The position numbers were made by a program, and so were the translations under genes. A stretch of 64,000 nucleotides of DNA, taken from assembly GCF_003711225.1 (NCBI RefSeq), contig NZ_CP031030.1:6437501-6501500 (forward strand), in the 5' to 3' direction. Position 1 is the first letter of the stretch, and each line of letters opens with the position of its first letter. Below are positions 52,137-60,265 of the stretch, one piece after another. The notes under the pieces were generated by a model. That model was not told where the DNA came from. It saw only the letters and a program-made list of their open reading frames with translations, and did not search any database. This DNA is from Runella sp. SP2 (lineage in GTDB: Bacteria; Bacteroidota; Bacteroidia; Cytophagales; Spirosomataceae).

Positions 52137-52928
52137 TTAGTCCTCGTCAGTTACTTTAGCTGCTGGCGCTTCTGAGCCTGTGTCTTCCGAACGCTTTGCG
52201 TCTTCTTCTTCGGCCATACGTGCGTCATCACGCTCTTGCTTACGCTCGATGAGTCCTTCTTCGATTGCCTTACCGATGGCAAGGGTAATCAATGAGATTG
52301 ACTTGTAAGCATCGTCATTTGCGGGGATTACGAAATCTACTTCATTAGGGTTTGAGTTTGTATCACACATGGCGATCACAGGAATACCCAAACGTTTTGC
52401 TTCAGCTACAGCAATGTGCTCACGCTTCACATCTACTACAAACAAAGCTGCTGGCAAGCGCGTCAAATCAGCCACACCACCCAACAAACGCTCCAATTTA
52501 TCTTTTTCACGACCTTTGATAAGGCGCTCACGCTTTGCAATATTGCTTGCAGTAGCTTCGTCGCTCAACAACTTCTCCAAGCTCTGCATTTTTTTCAATG
52601 ACTTACGAATGGTAGCGAAGTTTGTCAACATACCACCTAACCAACGCTCGGTTACGAATGGCATTTTCAAGCGACGTGCTTCTTCCGACACGATTTCTTG
52701 TGCTTGCTTCTTGGTAGCTACAAACATCACTTTACGGCCTGAACGAACTACGCCTTTTACGTATTGGCAAGCTTCGTCAAGTGATGCGATTGTTTTATTA
52801 AGGTCAATGATATGGATATCGTTTTTCTCCATGAAAATGTATGGAGCCATACGAGGATCCCACTTACGTGTCAAGTGACCAAAGTGTACACCTGCATCCA
52901 ACAGGTCTTTGTACTCTAATTGTGCCAT
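52137..52928 (-). CDS. rpsB: 30S ribosomal protein S2
   Basis: 263 residues. GVHFGHLTRKWDPRMAPYIF, HIIDLNKTIASLDEAC, VTERWLGGMLTNFATIRKS and VPVIAMCDTNSNP-like (here IPVIAMCDTNSNPNEVDFVI) are diagnostic. The C-terminal acidic tail (EEEDAKRSEDTGSEAPAAKV) is typical in Bacteroidota. It binds the 30S neck and is needed for S1 attachment. Third gene of the operon. Confidence 0.98.
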   Translation of the reverse strand: MAQLEYKDLLDAGVHFGHLTRKWDPRMAPYIFMEKNDIHIIDLNKTIASLDEACQYVKGVVRSGRKVMFVATKKQAQEIVSEEARRLKMPFVTERWLGGMLTNFATIRKSLKKMQSLEKLLSDEATASNIAKRERLIKGREKDKLERLLGGVADLTRLPAALFVVDVKREHIAVAEAKRLGIPVIAMCDTNSNPNEVDFVIPANDDAYKSISLITLAIGKAIEEGLIERKQERDDARMAEEEDAKRSEDTGSEAPAAKVTDED

Positions 52929-53014
52929 TTTATTAGCTAAATGTAAATGTTGTTAGAAAAATTTTAAATACGCAGCACCACGCAACGGACACCATAAGCG
53001 TAGTCTGGACTTGG

Positions 53015-53106
53015 CTAATTTGAAAATTTGATAATTCAGTAATTTGAAAATGGGTGAATTGTAAGCCCTTAATTTTCAAATTTACTAATTCTCCAATTTT
53101 CAAATT
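53015..53106. repeat. AT-rich palindromic repeat in the rpsI-rpsB spacer
   Basis: AATTTGAAAAT-type units on the left (53015-53060) face ATTTTCAAATT-type units on the right (53069-53106). The arms pair imperfectly over about 40 bases. It sits inside the ribosomal operon, 8 bases after the rpsI stop. Confidence 0.6.
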
Positions 53107-53114
53107 GAAAGGTA

Positions 53115-53501
53115 TTAGCGTTTTGAGAATTGGAAACGACGACGAGCTTTAGCGCGACCGTATTTCTTACGCTCAACCATACGAGCATCACGTGTCAAGA
53201 ATCCTTCTTTCTTGAGAGCTGGACGGAACTCCGCATTGATTTCGCACAATGCACGAGCAATCGCCATGCGAGTTGCCTCCGCTTGACCACGAACACCACC
53301 ACCGCGAACGTTCACTTTAATATCATAACTTGAAGCTACATTAACGGTTGTCAAAGGCTGCTTCAAAATGATTTGGAGCGTTTCGATTGGGAAGTACTCA
53401 GCAAACTCACGGCCATTCACCTTGATATTGCCTTCTCCGGCTGATACGTAAACGCGAGCTACGGATGTTTTTCTTCTACCTACTGTGTTAGTAACTTCCA
53501 T
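53115..53501 (-). CDS. rpsI: 30S ribosomal protein S9
   Basis: 128 residues. [12 protein letters not shown] at the N-terminus, the [14 protein letters not shown] helix and the basic C-terminal tail [16 protein letters not shown] that reaches the P-site tRNA are all diagnostic. It starts 2 bases after rplM; translation is probably coupled. Confidence 0.98.
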   Translation of the reverse strand: MEVTNTVGRRKTSVARVYVSAGEGNIKVNGREFAEYFPIETLQIILKQPLTTVNVASSYDIKVNVRGGGVRGQAEATRMAIARALCEINAEFRPALKKEGFLTRDARMVERKKYGRAKARRRFQFSKR

Positions 53502-53503
53502 GA

Positions 53504-53947
53504 TTAAAATTTAATTTCTTTCGGTTGTTGAGCGGCATGTGGGTGCTCTGCACCTGCATACACGTGCAAATTAGTGTAAATGCTACGACCAAGACGATTC
53601 TTTGGCAACATACCTTTCACGGCCATTTCAATGACTTTGTGTGGTTGCTTAGCCAAAATTTCACGCGGAGTAGCAAAACGCTGACCACCTGGGTGACCTG
53701 TGTGGCGAACGTATTCTTTGTCGGTCATTTTCTTGCCAGTCAAACGCACTTTATCGGCATTGATGACAATTACATTGTCTCCACAATCTACGTGAGGAGT
53801 GAAATACGGCTTATGCTTACCGCGTAAAATTTTGGCAATTTGGCTAGCCAAACGTCCCAAAACTTCACCCTTAGCATCTACTACTATCCATTCCTTTTGT
53901 ACGGTAGCAGCGTTAGCCGAAACGGTTCTGTAACTGAGTGTATCCAC
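53504..53947 (-). CDS. rplM: 50S ribosomal protein L13
   Basis: 147 residues with a GTG start at 53947 ([20 protein letters not shown]). This matches the usual length and N-terminus of L13 in the phylum. An ATG at 53977 is in frame and would add [10 protein letters not shown]; both lie after the promoter, so the longer form cannot be excluded. [33 protein letters not shown] and [10 protein letters not shown] are diagnostic. First gene of the operon with rpsI, rpsB and tsf. Confidence 0.95.
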   Translation of the reverse strand: MDTLSYRTVSANAATVQKEWIVVDAKGEVLGRLASQIAKILRGKHKPYFTPHVDCGDNVIVINADKVRLTGKKMTDKEYVRHTGHPGGQRFATPREILAKQPHKVIEMAVKGMLPKNRLGRSIYTNLHVYAGAEHPHAAQQPKEIKF

Positions 53948-54022
53948 TTTGTTAAGTGTTTTTTCGTTGAAAATCAATTAATTAACTATATAAACGGGCA
54001 TTATGAGGCGAAAATCGGACTG

Positions 54023-54053
54023 CAAATATAGCGGTTTGATTTTTGAAACACAA
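54023..54053 (-). promoter_or_regulatory. Promoter of the rplM operon
   Basis: Minus strand: TTG (54053-54051), 20 bases, TATATTTG (54030-54023). The leader to the GTG at 53947 is about 70 bases, to the ATG at 53977 about 40. Confidence 0.7.
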
Positions 54054-54083
54054 AATGATTCAAAAAATTAAATTTTTACTGAT

Positions 54084-54173
54084 TTATTCTTTATCCTTGC
54101 AGGCGCAGAAGGGCGCGTCATTTCCAAATTGATAACCACCTGCGCCACCATGGCTGTGTTGGTAGTTTTTGTT
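54084..54173 (-). other. Start-less open reading fragment, possible gene remnant
   Basis: A 29-codon stretch on the minus strand ends HGGAGGYQFGNDAPFCACK and a short acidic/basic tail before TAA. It looks protein-like (Gly-rich, two Cys) but has no ATG, GTG or TTG after the preceding in-frame stop. It may be the 3' remnant of a lost gene between nadB and rplM, or a chance frame. Confidence 0.25.
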
Positions 54174-54224
54174 TTATTAAGACTTTAACATTCGTATTTC
54201 AAACCTTCGTCATTCTACATCAAT

Positions 54225-55808
54225 ATGCCTCAGTTCGATTTTTTAGTGATAGGTTCGGGGATTGCGGGCCTTAGCTACGCGGCCAAGTTAGCGCGTCATT
54301 TTGATACGCAACAAGAAAAAGTTTCGATTGCCGTCATTACCAAAGTTCAAGCCGATGAAACCAACACTAAATACGCCCAGGGTGGCATTGCTGCCGTGTG
54401 GTCGGAAGAAGATTCTTTTGAAAAACACATCGAAGATACGATGGTAGCTGGCGGTGGCATTAGCAAACGAAATATCGTGGAAATTGTCGTCAAAGAAGCC
54501 CCTGAGCGTATCATGGAGCTGATTTCATACGGTACTCGCTTCGACAAGGAAGCCGACGGTGATTATGATTTGGCCAAAGAAGGCGGACACTCCGACCACC
54601 GAATTTTGCACTTTAAAGATGCGACTGGGGCCGAAATTGAACGGGCATTGCTCGATGAGGTAAAACGCCATCCTTCTATTCAGATATTTACGCATTACTT
54701 CGCCGTCGATTTGATTACGCAGCACCATTTAGGGGAAACCGTCTATCGCCACCGCGATGATATTAAATGTTTTGGGGCGTATGTGTTAGATACAAAAACG
54801 GGAAAGGTTGAGAAATTTTTGGCCAAAACCACTATGCTGGCGACGGGGGGAATTGGAAATATTTACCAAAATACGACCAATCCTCGCATTGCAACGGGCG
54901 ATGGTATTGCGATGGCCTACCGCGCCAAGGGCGTTTGCGACAACATGGAGTTTATTCAGTTTCACCCAACGGCGCTTTATCAGCCAGGCAAAAAACCCAA
55001 TTTCCTGATTTCGGAAGCCGTTCGGGGTTTTGGAGGCATTCTTCGCAACAAAAAAGGGGAAACTTTCATGGAGCATTACGACCCTCGGCTTTCGTTGGCC
55101 CCACGTGACATCGTAGCGCGGTCGATTGACTCTGAAATGAAAAAATATGGAGATGATCACGTGTATATCGACGTGACGCATTGTGACTACGAAAAATTCA
55201 TTGAACATTTCCCCAACATTACTGCCTATTGTAAAGAACAGTTGGGAATTGATATTCGTAAAGATTACATTCCTGTCGTGCCAGCACAGCATTATATGTG
55301 CGGCGGAATCAAGGTAAATGAGTTTGGACAAACCAATATTTTCTTTTTGTACGCGACTGGGGAGTGTGCTTGCACAGGCTTGCACGGTGCCAATCGTCTG
55401 GCGTCTAACTCGCTCTTGGAGGCGGTGGTTTTTGCGCATCGTGCGTTTATCAAAACCATCGAAAACTTGGATGAAGCACGTATCCCTGACAATATACCTG
55501 AGTGGAACGATGAAGGAACTACGCACCCCGAGGAAGCTATTTTGGTGACTGAGATGACCAAAGAATTGGAGGCAATTATGTCGAATTACGTCGGGATTGT
55601 CCGTACCAATCGCCGCTTGAAACGCGCACACGACCGCGTAGAGCTCATTTATAAAGAACACGAAGAGCTCTACTGGCAGTCGAAAGTGTCGGTGCCGATT
55701 ATGGAGCTTCGCAACATGATTAATGTATCTTATTTAGTCTTAAAGATGGCCATGGCGCGGCGAGAAAATGTCGGGTTACATTTTAACCAAGACCATGTGA
55801 AGAAATAG
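54225..55808 (+). CDS. nadB: L-aspartate oxidase
   Basis: 527 residues. It oxidises L-aspartate to iminoaspartate, the first step of bacterial NAD synthesis, and needs FAD. The FAD-binding GSGIAGLSYAAKLA at the N-terminus, TKYAQGGIAAVW, GGHSDHRILHFKDATG and FHPTAL (active-site region) are typical, as are GGIKVNEFGQTN and CTGLHGANRLASNSLLE near the C-terminal FAD contacts. nadA and nadC are not adjacent. Single gene on the plus strand, divergent from the ribosomal operon. Confidence 0.95.
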   Translation: MPQFDFLVIGSGIAGLSYAAKLARHFDTQQEKVSIAVITKVQADETNTKYAQGGIAAVWSEEDSFEKHIEDTMVAGGGISKRNIVEIVVKEAPERIMELISYGTRFDKEADGDYDLAKEGGHSDHRILHFKDATGAEIERALLDEVKRHPSIQIFTHYFAVDLITQHHLGETVYRHRDDIKCFGAYVLDTKTGKVEKFLAKTTMLATGGIGNIYQNTTNPRIATGDGIAMAYRAKGVCDNMEFIQFHPTALYQPGKKPNFLISEAVRGFGGILRNKKGETFMEHYDPRLSLAPRDIVARSIDSEMKKYGDDHVYIDVTHCDYEKFIEHFPNITAYCKEQLGIDIRKDYIPVVPAQHYMCGGIKVNEFGQTNIFFLYATGECACTGLHGANRLASNSLLEAVVFAHRAFIKTIENLDEARIPDNIPEWNDEGTTHPEEAILVTEMTKELEAIMSNYVGIVRTNRRLKRAHDRVELIYKEHEELYWQSKVSVPIMELRNMINVSYLVLKMAMARRENVGLHFNQDHVKK

Positions 55809-55876
55809 AAGCAAATATGGCTAGAAGTGATTATTAAGTAAAAGTGCAAAATTAAGCTAGTTTAGAATATCGTCTA

Positions 55877-56029
55877 TTTTAACCCCATGCCTTTAGGCTG
55901 TGAATATAATGGAAGTTACTTTGCGTGGGCTTTAGCCCTGATTTTTTGATGACAAAACATTAAAAATCAGGGCTAAAGCCCTAAGTTGTGTTCTTTTTTA
56001 GACCCCAGCCTAAAGGCGTGGGGTTAAAA
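55877..56029. repeat. Nested two-tier palindrome (REP/MITE-like element)
   Basis: The outer arms (55877-55900 and 56006-56029) match at 23 of 24 bases; they run TTTTAACCCCATGCC and its complement. The inner arms (55927-55946 and 55962-55981) match at 20 of 20, containing GGGCTTTAGCCC. The element can fold into one long cruciform or two stacked stems. Confidence 0.85.
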
Positions 56030-56206
56030 GAGTCACATATTGTTAATAATGTCCAGTTTAATTCTACATAATTACTTAAGTAAAAAGGCAAATTTTGCAA
56101 GTGAAGCAAAAGTGCAAAACTAGCTGAATATCAAGGTATTGTAAATTTTTGAGTCTCAATTAATTTTGCATAATTACTTAAGTATTTGTGCAAAATTAAT
56201 GAAGGT

Positions 56207-56277
56207 TTCACGCAGAGTCGCTAAGCTTTAGATAATCAGGCTTTTATAGCCTTTGCGTCACTGCGCCTTTGCGTGAA
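56207..56277 (+). repeat. 71-bp element with terminal inverted repeats, copy 2 (MITE-like)
   Basis: TTCACGCAGAG at the start and CTTTGCGTGAA at the end form an 11-bp inverted pair with one mismatch. See the first copy at 28298-28368; the two are in opposite orientation and equal in length. Confidence 0.65.
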
Positions 56278-56294
56278 TAAATTTGCTCATTTAC

Positions 56295-57378
56295 TTACCC
56301 GTAAGCTTTAATCCTTTTGTATGGCTTTGTTGCATGACTATGTTGGTTGCTTTTGACCGTCTTCGGCATTCCTAATTTAGTGAATCGATTTAGACAAGCT
56401 GCTTTGATTTGAGTCTCTGTTTGCTGATGGGTCAACAATCGCGTAGCTAATCGTTCACCAAAGCATGCCTTCCATCGAAACATGGCTGTTTCTGCTTTAC
56501 TACGACGATGATAGCCACATTGCCGCTTCCATATAGTTAAACCGACTACCTCTATTTGTCTAATAGCCTCATTACGAGGATGAACTAAATCATTACCTGC
56601 TTGGTCCATCCAGATAATCGCATTCGCACGAGGGGGAATTAAGGGCTGAATGTGACTAATTTCCAATTGCTGATATACTTTGACTTGGTCATAAGCCCCA
56701 TCGCCACCCACTTTAGCAACAGGCTGTTTAATATCATCCAATAAGGGCTTGACCATATCGGCATCACTGACGGCATTGGTGGTCAACTCAACGGCGTGGA
56801 TGTCGTTGGTGGACTCATCGATGGCCAAATGTAGTTTGCGCCAGGTACGGCGTTTATCGGCTCCGTGCTTTTTTACCTTCCACCGCGCGGGCGACCCCGT
56901 CACCTTCACCATACACCTTTACTCCTGTACTGTCAATGACGATATGAAGGGCTTCGACAATGCCATCCTCACAAGGAACTGGGGCTGTAAAAGTGACTAC
57001 TTTGGCCTGTCGGCGACATAATTGGGTGTAGCTTGGCATCTGTAGATTCATCTTCATAGTGGCTAATATGCTCTGAATCAGTCCTTGTGTTTGTCGAAAT
57101 GCAAGTCGAAAAACGGCTTTGAGAGCCAAAGCAGCCTGAATGCACTCGTCGGAATAGCGAAACTGGCCGCCAGCTGCGCGTGGACCTTGATAATACCAAT
57201 TTGCCAGTGTATCTTCACTAAGCCAAAGCGTAACAAATCCTTTGGAAATCAATGTTTTATTGTAATCAGGCCAGTTGCTTAGTCGGTACTTTTCTTTAGC
57301 TGATTGTGTTTTTTTAGCCTTTTTTGGTTTTTTGGGAACTTGGTTGTCAGCTTGGGTAAAAAAGTATAATTTTGGCAT
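56295..57378 (-). pseudogene. IS903-type transposase, frameshifted
   Basis: Two overlapping frames together make a DDE transposase. The first (57378 to 56854, MPKLYFFTQADN...) holds the N-terminal half (NWPDYNKTLISKGFVTLWL, IDSTGVKVYGEGD); the second (56912 to 56295) continues with WKVKKHGADKRRTWRKLHLA, GGDGAYDQ and the final E-containing region (SKAETAMFRWK). In the family these join as ...YGEG-(E/D)-WKVRKHG. Here a 16-base GC-rich segment (56883-56898) lies exactly between GAC and TGG, causing a +1 frameshift; it is probably an inactivating insertion. The second frame reads 28 bases past the IS end into host DNA before stopping. Confidence 0.8.
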
Positions 57379-57492
57379 AGCACTGGTGCCCATAGGGCGA
57401 TAACTTTGGAGGTTTGGCAATCTCAAAGTTCGCTATTCCAGTGCTTTTTTTATGCAGATTGTGATGATTTACTATAGCCAGGCAACAAAGCC
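56323..57492 (-). mobile_element. IS5-family (IS903-group) insertion sequence, 1,170 bp
   Basis: Terminal inverted repeats begin GGCTTTGTTGCATGACTA (56323 onward) and, on the other strand, GGCTTTGTTGCCTGGCTA (57492 downward); the first bases equal those known for IS903 (GGCTTTGTTG). The 9-base flanks CTTTTGTAT (56314-56322) and ATTTTGAAT (57493-57501) agree at 7 of 9, which fits a decayed 9-bp target duplication. It carries one broken transposase gene. Confidence 0.85.
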
Positions 57493-57520
57493 ATTTTGAA
57501 TACTAATATAAGGGTTATTG

Positions 57521-58591
57521 TTACTTTGGAAATGCTGGTAATAAAATTTTAGGTGGCGGTGGTGGCGCATCTTTGTGCATAGATGCAAATTCGTTCTCAA
57601 ACTTTCTAATATCTAATTCCTTAAAAGAATTACGGCCTGTAAAACATAATTCTTTTACTTTCTGATCATAACTTCCATAGTCTGTATGAGCAATAAATGA
57701 TAATTTTCCCAGAAAAAAAGGCCGTTTATTTCTATATTCAAACCAATAGTATTCAATACTTCCCCAGTATATTCTTTCTGAGTAATCAGTAAAATAATAT
57801 TTATACGATTTTACATTATTTTTAAAATTTTTGATATTTATCAAAGCATTGTCATATGCTTGCTTATCTACAAAATCATTAATTAAAAACACCAAATTAG
57901 TACTATAAATATTATTTTGGACACGTCCTTTACTTTCCCTATTACCAATTCTTGAAATTAAAAAATAGACCCTTCCTTTTTCTGCTAAAGAAGTTATCCA
58001 TTTTTCCTTGTACATGGGGCAATTATCAAATGAATAACTTTCTATTTGAGATAAAAATGATATGGAATTAACATCAACTTGTCTTTCTTTTAGTAGTCCA
58101 ACTAACGCCTCGCTCTTTTTAAGTACCCCAGTTACGCACGGTAGATAAAGATCTTTAGCCCAATCAGAACGGCCCTCTTGTGCTAAACGATTTTCCTTTT
58201 CTGAGTAACATTTACAAACTGCAGTATTAATGGCCTCATAATATTTGATATTAACTGAATCTGTAAATACGAGTTTTTCACTTTGCCTAAAAAAATGGCA
58301 GTTATCAATCAAATGTGCAATAATTTTCCTTGAAATATATTTACGACTGGCTGTATCATTAGGCATAGTAGCCCATAACTTAGCAAAAGAAGGATTATTA
58401 ATTGTGTGAAGAATAAGAGTATCTGTCTCATTTAAAATTGAATAAGAGTCATAGAAAAACGGATTTTTTTTTACTAACTCTGTGTATTTTTGGCAATACT
58501 GGTCTGCAATTTCAGAAAAAAGCTCAGCCGTTTGTGAATGTGCTGTAAATATTTTAAAAAAAGTTATAAAATAGAGTAAAAATCTTTTCAT
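57521..58591 (-). CDS. AT-rich exported protein of unknown function
   Basis: 356 residues. A signal peptide (MKRFLLYFITFFKIFTAHSQ) precedes a Lys/Asn/Tyr/Phe-rich, mostly helical protein with several Cys (INTAVCKCYSEKEN, YLPCVTGVLKKSEAL) and a C-terminal Pro run (DAPPPPPKILLPAF). The gene is visibly richer in A and T than its neighbours, and the IS end lies 28 bases from its stop, which suggests acquisition. I recognise no family. The start at 58591 is supported by the signal peptide. Confidence 0.65.
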   Translation of the reverse strand: MKRFLLYFITFFKIFTAHSQTAELFSEIADQYCQKYTELVKKNPFFYDSYSILNETDTLILHTINNPSFAKLWATMPNDTASRKYISRKIIAHLIDNCHFFRQSEKLVFTDSVNIKYYEAINTAVCKCYSEKENRLAQEGRSDWAKDLYLPCVTGVLKKSEALVGLLKERQVDVNSISFLSQIESYSFDNCPMYKEKWITSLAEKGRVYFLISRIGNRESKGRVQNNIYSTNLVFLINDFVDKQAYDNALINIKNFKNNVKSYKYYFTDYSERIYWGSIEYYWFEYRNKRPFFLGKLSFIAHTDYGSYDQKVKELCFTGRNSFKELDIRKFENEFASMHKDAPPPPPKILLPAFPK

Positions 58592-58803
58592 TGATTATAC
58601 AATTTTAATTAAATGTAAAATGTAGGCAAATATACAACTATCACCAATAATTAAAAATAATTTGCTATCCTTTTCTATATAATTGAAAAAAGTAATCTGT
58701 GTGTTATACCCTTGAACGAATAAAGATAGGCGTTAGATGCTTCCCAAGGCCTTTAGGCAAAACCCCTATCAGAGGATTTATGTGTACTTTTTTGTAAATA
58801 ATA

Positions 58804-58832
58804 TTGCCGCAACATAGATTTTATTATTTTTG
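58804..58832 (+). promoter_or_regulatory. Promoter of the DUF5690 gene, overlapping a hairpin
   Basis: TTG (58804-58806), 18 bases, TATTTTTG (58825-58832), 50 bases before the ATG at 58882. Its last bases form the left arm of the hairpin at 58831-58854. The rest of the 290-base spacer 58592-58881 shows no gene. Confidence 0.6.
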
Positions 58833-58861
58833 GGTGTTTATCAACAAACACCCATTTTTTT
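58831..58861 (+). terminator. Terminator-like hairpin just before the DUF5690 gene
   Basis: A perfect 9-bp stem (TGGGTGTTT / AAACACCCA), 6-base loop, then seven T. It overlaps the promoter's -7 box and ends 20 bases before the ATG, so it may stop upstream transcription or attenuate the gene itself. Confidence 0.75.
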
Positions 58862-58881
58862 ACTATTTCTAAACCCTTTTT

Positions 58882-60126
58882 ATGAAACGACCTTCAGAAT
58901 CCCGCCTCATGCTTTGGGGGGCTACCGCTGCTTTTTGTGCTTATGCCTGCATGTACGCTTTCCGACGAGGAATTACCGCCGCTACTTTTGATGGGATGGT
59001 TTTCTGGGGGATTAATTACAAAATTTGGCTGATTACTTTACAGGTTTTTGGCTATGCACTTTCCAAACTCATTGGTATTAAGGTGGTTTCGGAAATGAAA
59101 CCCGCCCAACGCGCTATTTATTTGTTGTCGTTTGTAGGATTTGCCGAACTTGCCTTGTTGGGTTTTGCCCTCGTCCCAGCCCCTTATAATATTCCGTTTC
59201 TGTTTCTCAACGGCCTTCCGCTCGGGATGGTCTATGGCACCGTTTTGGGCTTTTTGGAAGGACGCCGCCAAACCGACGCCCTCGTGGCGGGGCTGACGGC
59301 TTCGTTTATTTTTGCGTCGGGTTTTGTGAAAACGGTGGGAAAAACCTTGCTCAACAACGGTATTTCAGAGTTTTGGATGCCTTTTCTGACGGGGTTGATG
59401 TTTGCCGTACCACTGGTGTTGGCCGTTTGGGCATTGGCGAAACTTCCCGCCCCTTCGGACGAAGACCGCGCCGAACGTACCGAACGCGCGCCCATGAATG
59501 CCGCCGATCGTAGTCGTTTCATCAGTACCTTTTCGGTGGGGTTGATTACCCTGATTGTCTCTTACGTTTTTTTGACGGCTTTCCGCGATTTTCGCGACAA
59601 TTTTGCCCCTGAAATCCTCAAAACCGCAGGCGTGGACGACCCACTCATTTTTACCCAAACCGAAACCTTTGTGTCGGTTTTTATCCTGATTTTGATGGGA
59701 ACGTTGCGCTGGGTGAAAGACAACTGGAAAGCGTTTATGCTTATCAACGTGCTTTTGGTGGCGGGTGGGCTTACCGTGGGCGTTAGTACGTGGATGTACC
59801 AGCAAGGAATGCTTTCGGCGGGTGTATGGTTTACGCTGACGGGCGTGGGGTTGTATTTGGCCTACGTACCTTGCAACGGCCTTTATTTTGAGCGTTTTGT
59901 GGCCTCGTTTAAGTACGTGAGCACGGTGAGTTTTGTGGTGACGCTCGCCGATTGGTGGGGGTACTTGGGAACGGTATTGGTGCTGCTCTACAAAAACTTC
60001 GGCCAACCCAACATCAGTTTTCTGGATTTCTTTATCTACGGGGGCTATATTTTGGCAGTAGTATATGTGGTGCTGGTGGTGGTGTCGTTTGGATTTTTTA
60101 AGCGCAAGTATGTAAGTTTACAGTAA
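58882..60126 (+). CDS. DUF5690 family membrane protein (MFS-like)
   Basis: 414 residues with about 12 TM helices in two halves, split by a charged loop (about 190-215, PAPSDEDRAERTERAPMNAA). The N-terminus LMLWGATAAFCAYACMYAFRRG resembles the first helix of MFS organophosphate transporters (ACMYAFRRGI is near the AYFMRKN-like motif), and DUF5690 belongs to this wider group. ADWWGYLGTVLVLLYKNFG near the C-terminus is conserved in the family. Substrate unknown. Convergent with the RraA-like gene. Confidence 0.8.
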   Translation: MKRPSESRLMLWGATAAFCAYACMYAFRRGITAATFDGMVFWGINYKIWLITLQVFGYALSKLIGIKVVSEMKPAQRAIYLLSFVGFAELALLGFALVPAPYNIPFLFLNGLPLGMVYGTVLGFLEGRRQTDALVAGLTASFIFASGFVKTVGKTLLNNGISEFWMPFLTGLMFAVPLVLAVWALAKLPAPSDEDRAERTERAPMNAADRSRFISTFSVGLITLIVSYVFLTAFRDFRDNFAPEILKTAGVDDPLIFTQTETFVSVFILILMGTLRWVKDNWKAFMLINVLLVAGGLTVGVSTWMYQQGMLSAGVWFTLTGVGLYLAYVPCNGLYFERFVASFKYVSTVSFVVTLADWWGYLGTVLVLLYKNFGQPNISFLDFFIYGGYILAVVYVVLVVVSFGFFKRKYVSLQ

Positions 60127-60172
60127 AACTGCGAGATGTTATTGGCATACAAATAGTGGAACACGGATTGAT

Positions 60173-60252
60173 TAGAGAGCTTATTATTGCTATTGGGGCT
60201 CTCTAAATTTTTACTTCGGGTCAGTAATCAATTTTAATTACTGGCCCGAAGT
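60173..60252. terminator. Two hairpins between convergent genes (shared terminator region)
   Basis: First stem AGAGAGC (60174-60180) / GCTCTCT (60198-60204) followed by a short T-rich run. Second stem of 16 bp (ACTTCGGGTCAGTAAT / ATTACTGGCCCGAAGT, one G-U) with an 8-base loop. They probably end DUF5690 (plus) and RraA-like (minus) transcription. Confidence 0.65.
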
Positions 60253-60265
60253 AAATCAACTTTTT

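Larger units (their letters stand above)
55809..56294. other. 486-base repeat-rich spacer after nadB
   Basis: No gene seen. It contains three related AT-rich direct repeats (around 55831-55855, 56067-56090 and 56169-56200; the last two share 16 identical bases, CATAATTACTTAAGTA), a nested palindrome (55877-56029) and the second copy of the 71-bp TIR element (56207-56277). An insertion sequence begins 28 bases further on: a hot spot for mobile and repeat DNA. Confidence 0.75.

Noticed and set aside
54786-55661. A 291-codon minus-strand frame opposite nadB
   Set aside because: Shadow of a conserved gene, with no independent start signals.
56854-56912. Programmed ribosomal frameshift joining the two transposase frames
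   Set aside because: The A-run in the overlap is not placed as a -1 slippery heptamer for the upstream frame, and the conserved WKV residues lie before it in the other frame; a 16-base insertion explains the shift better.
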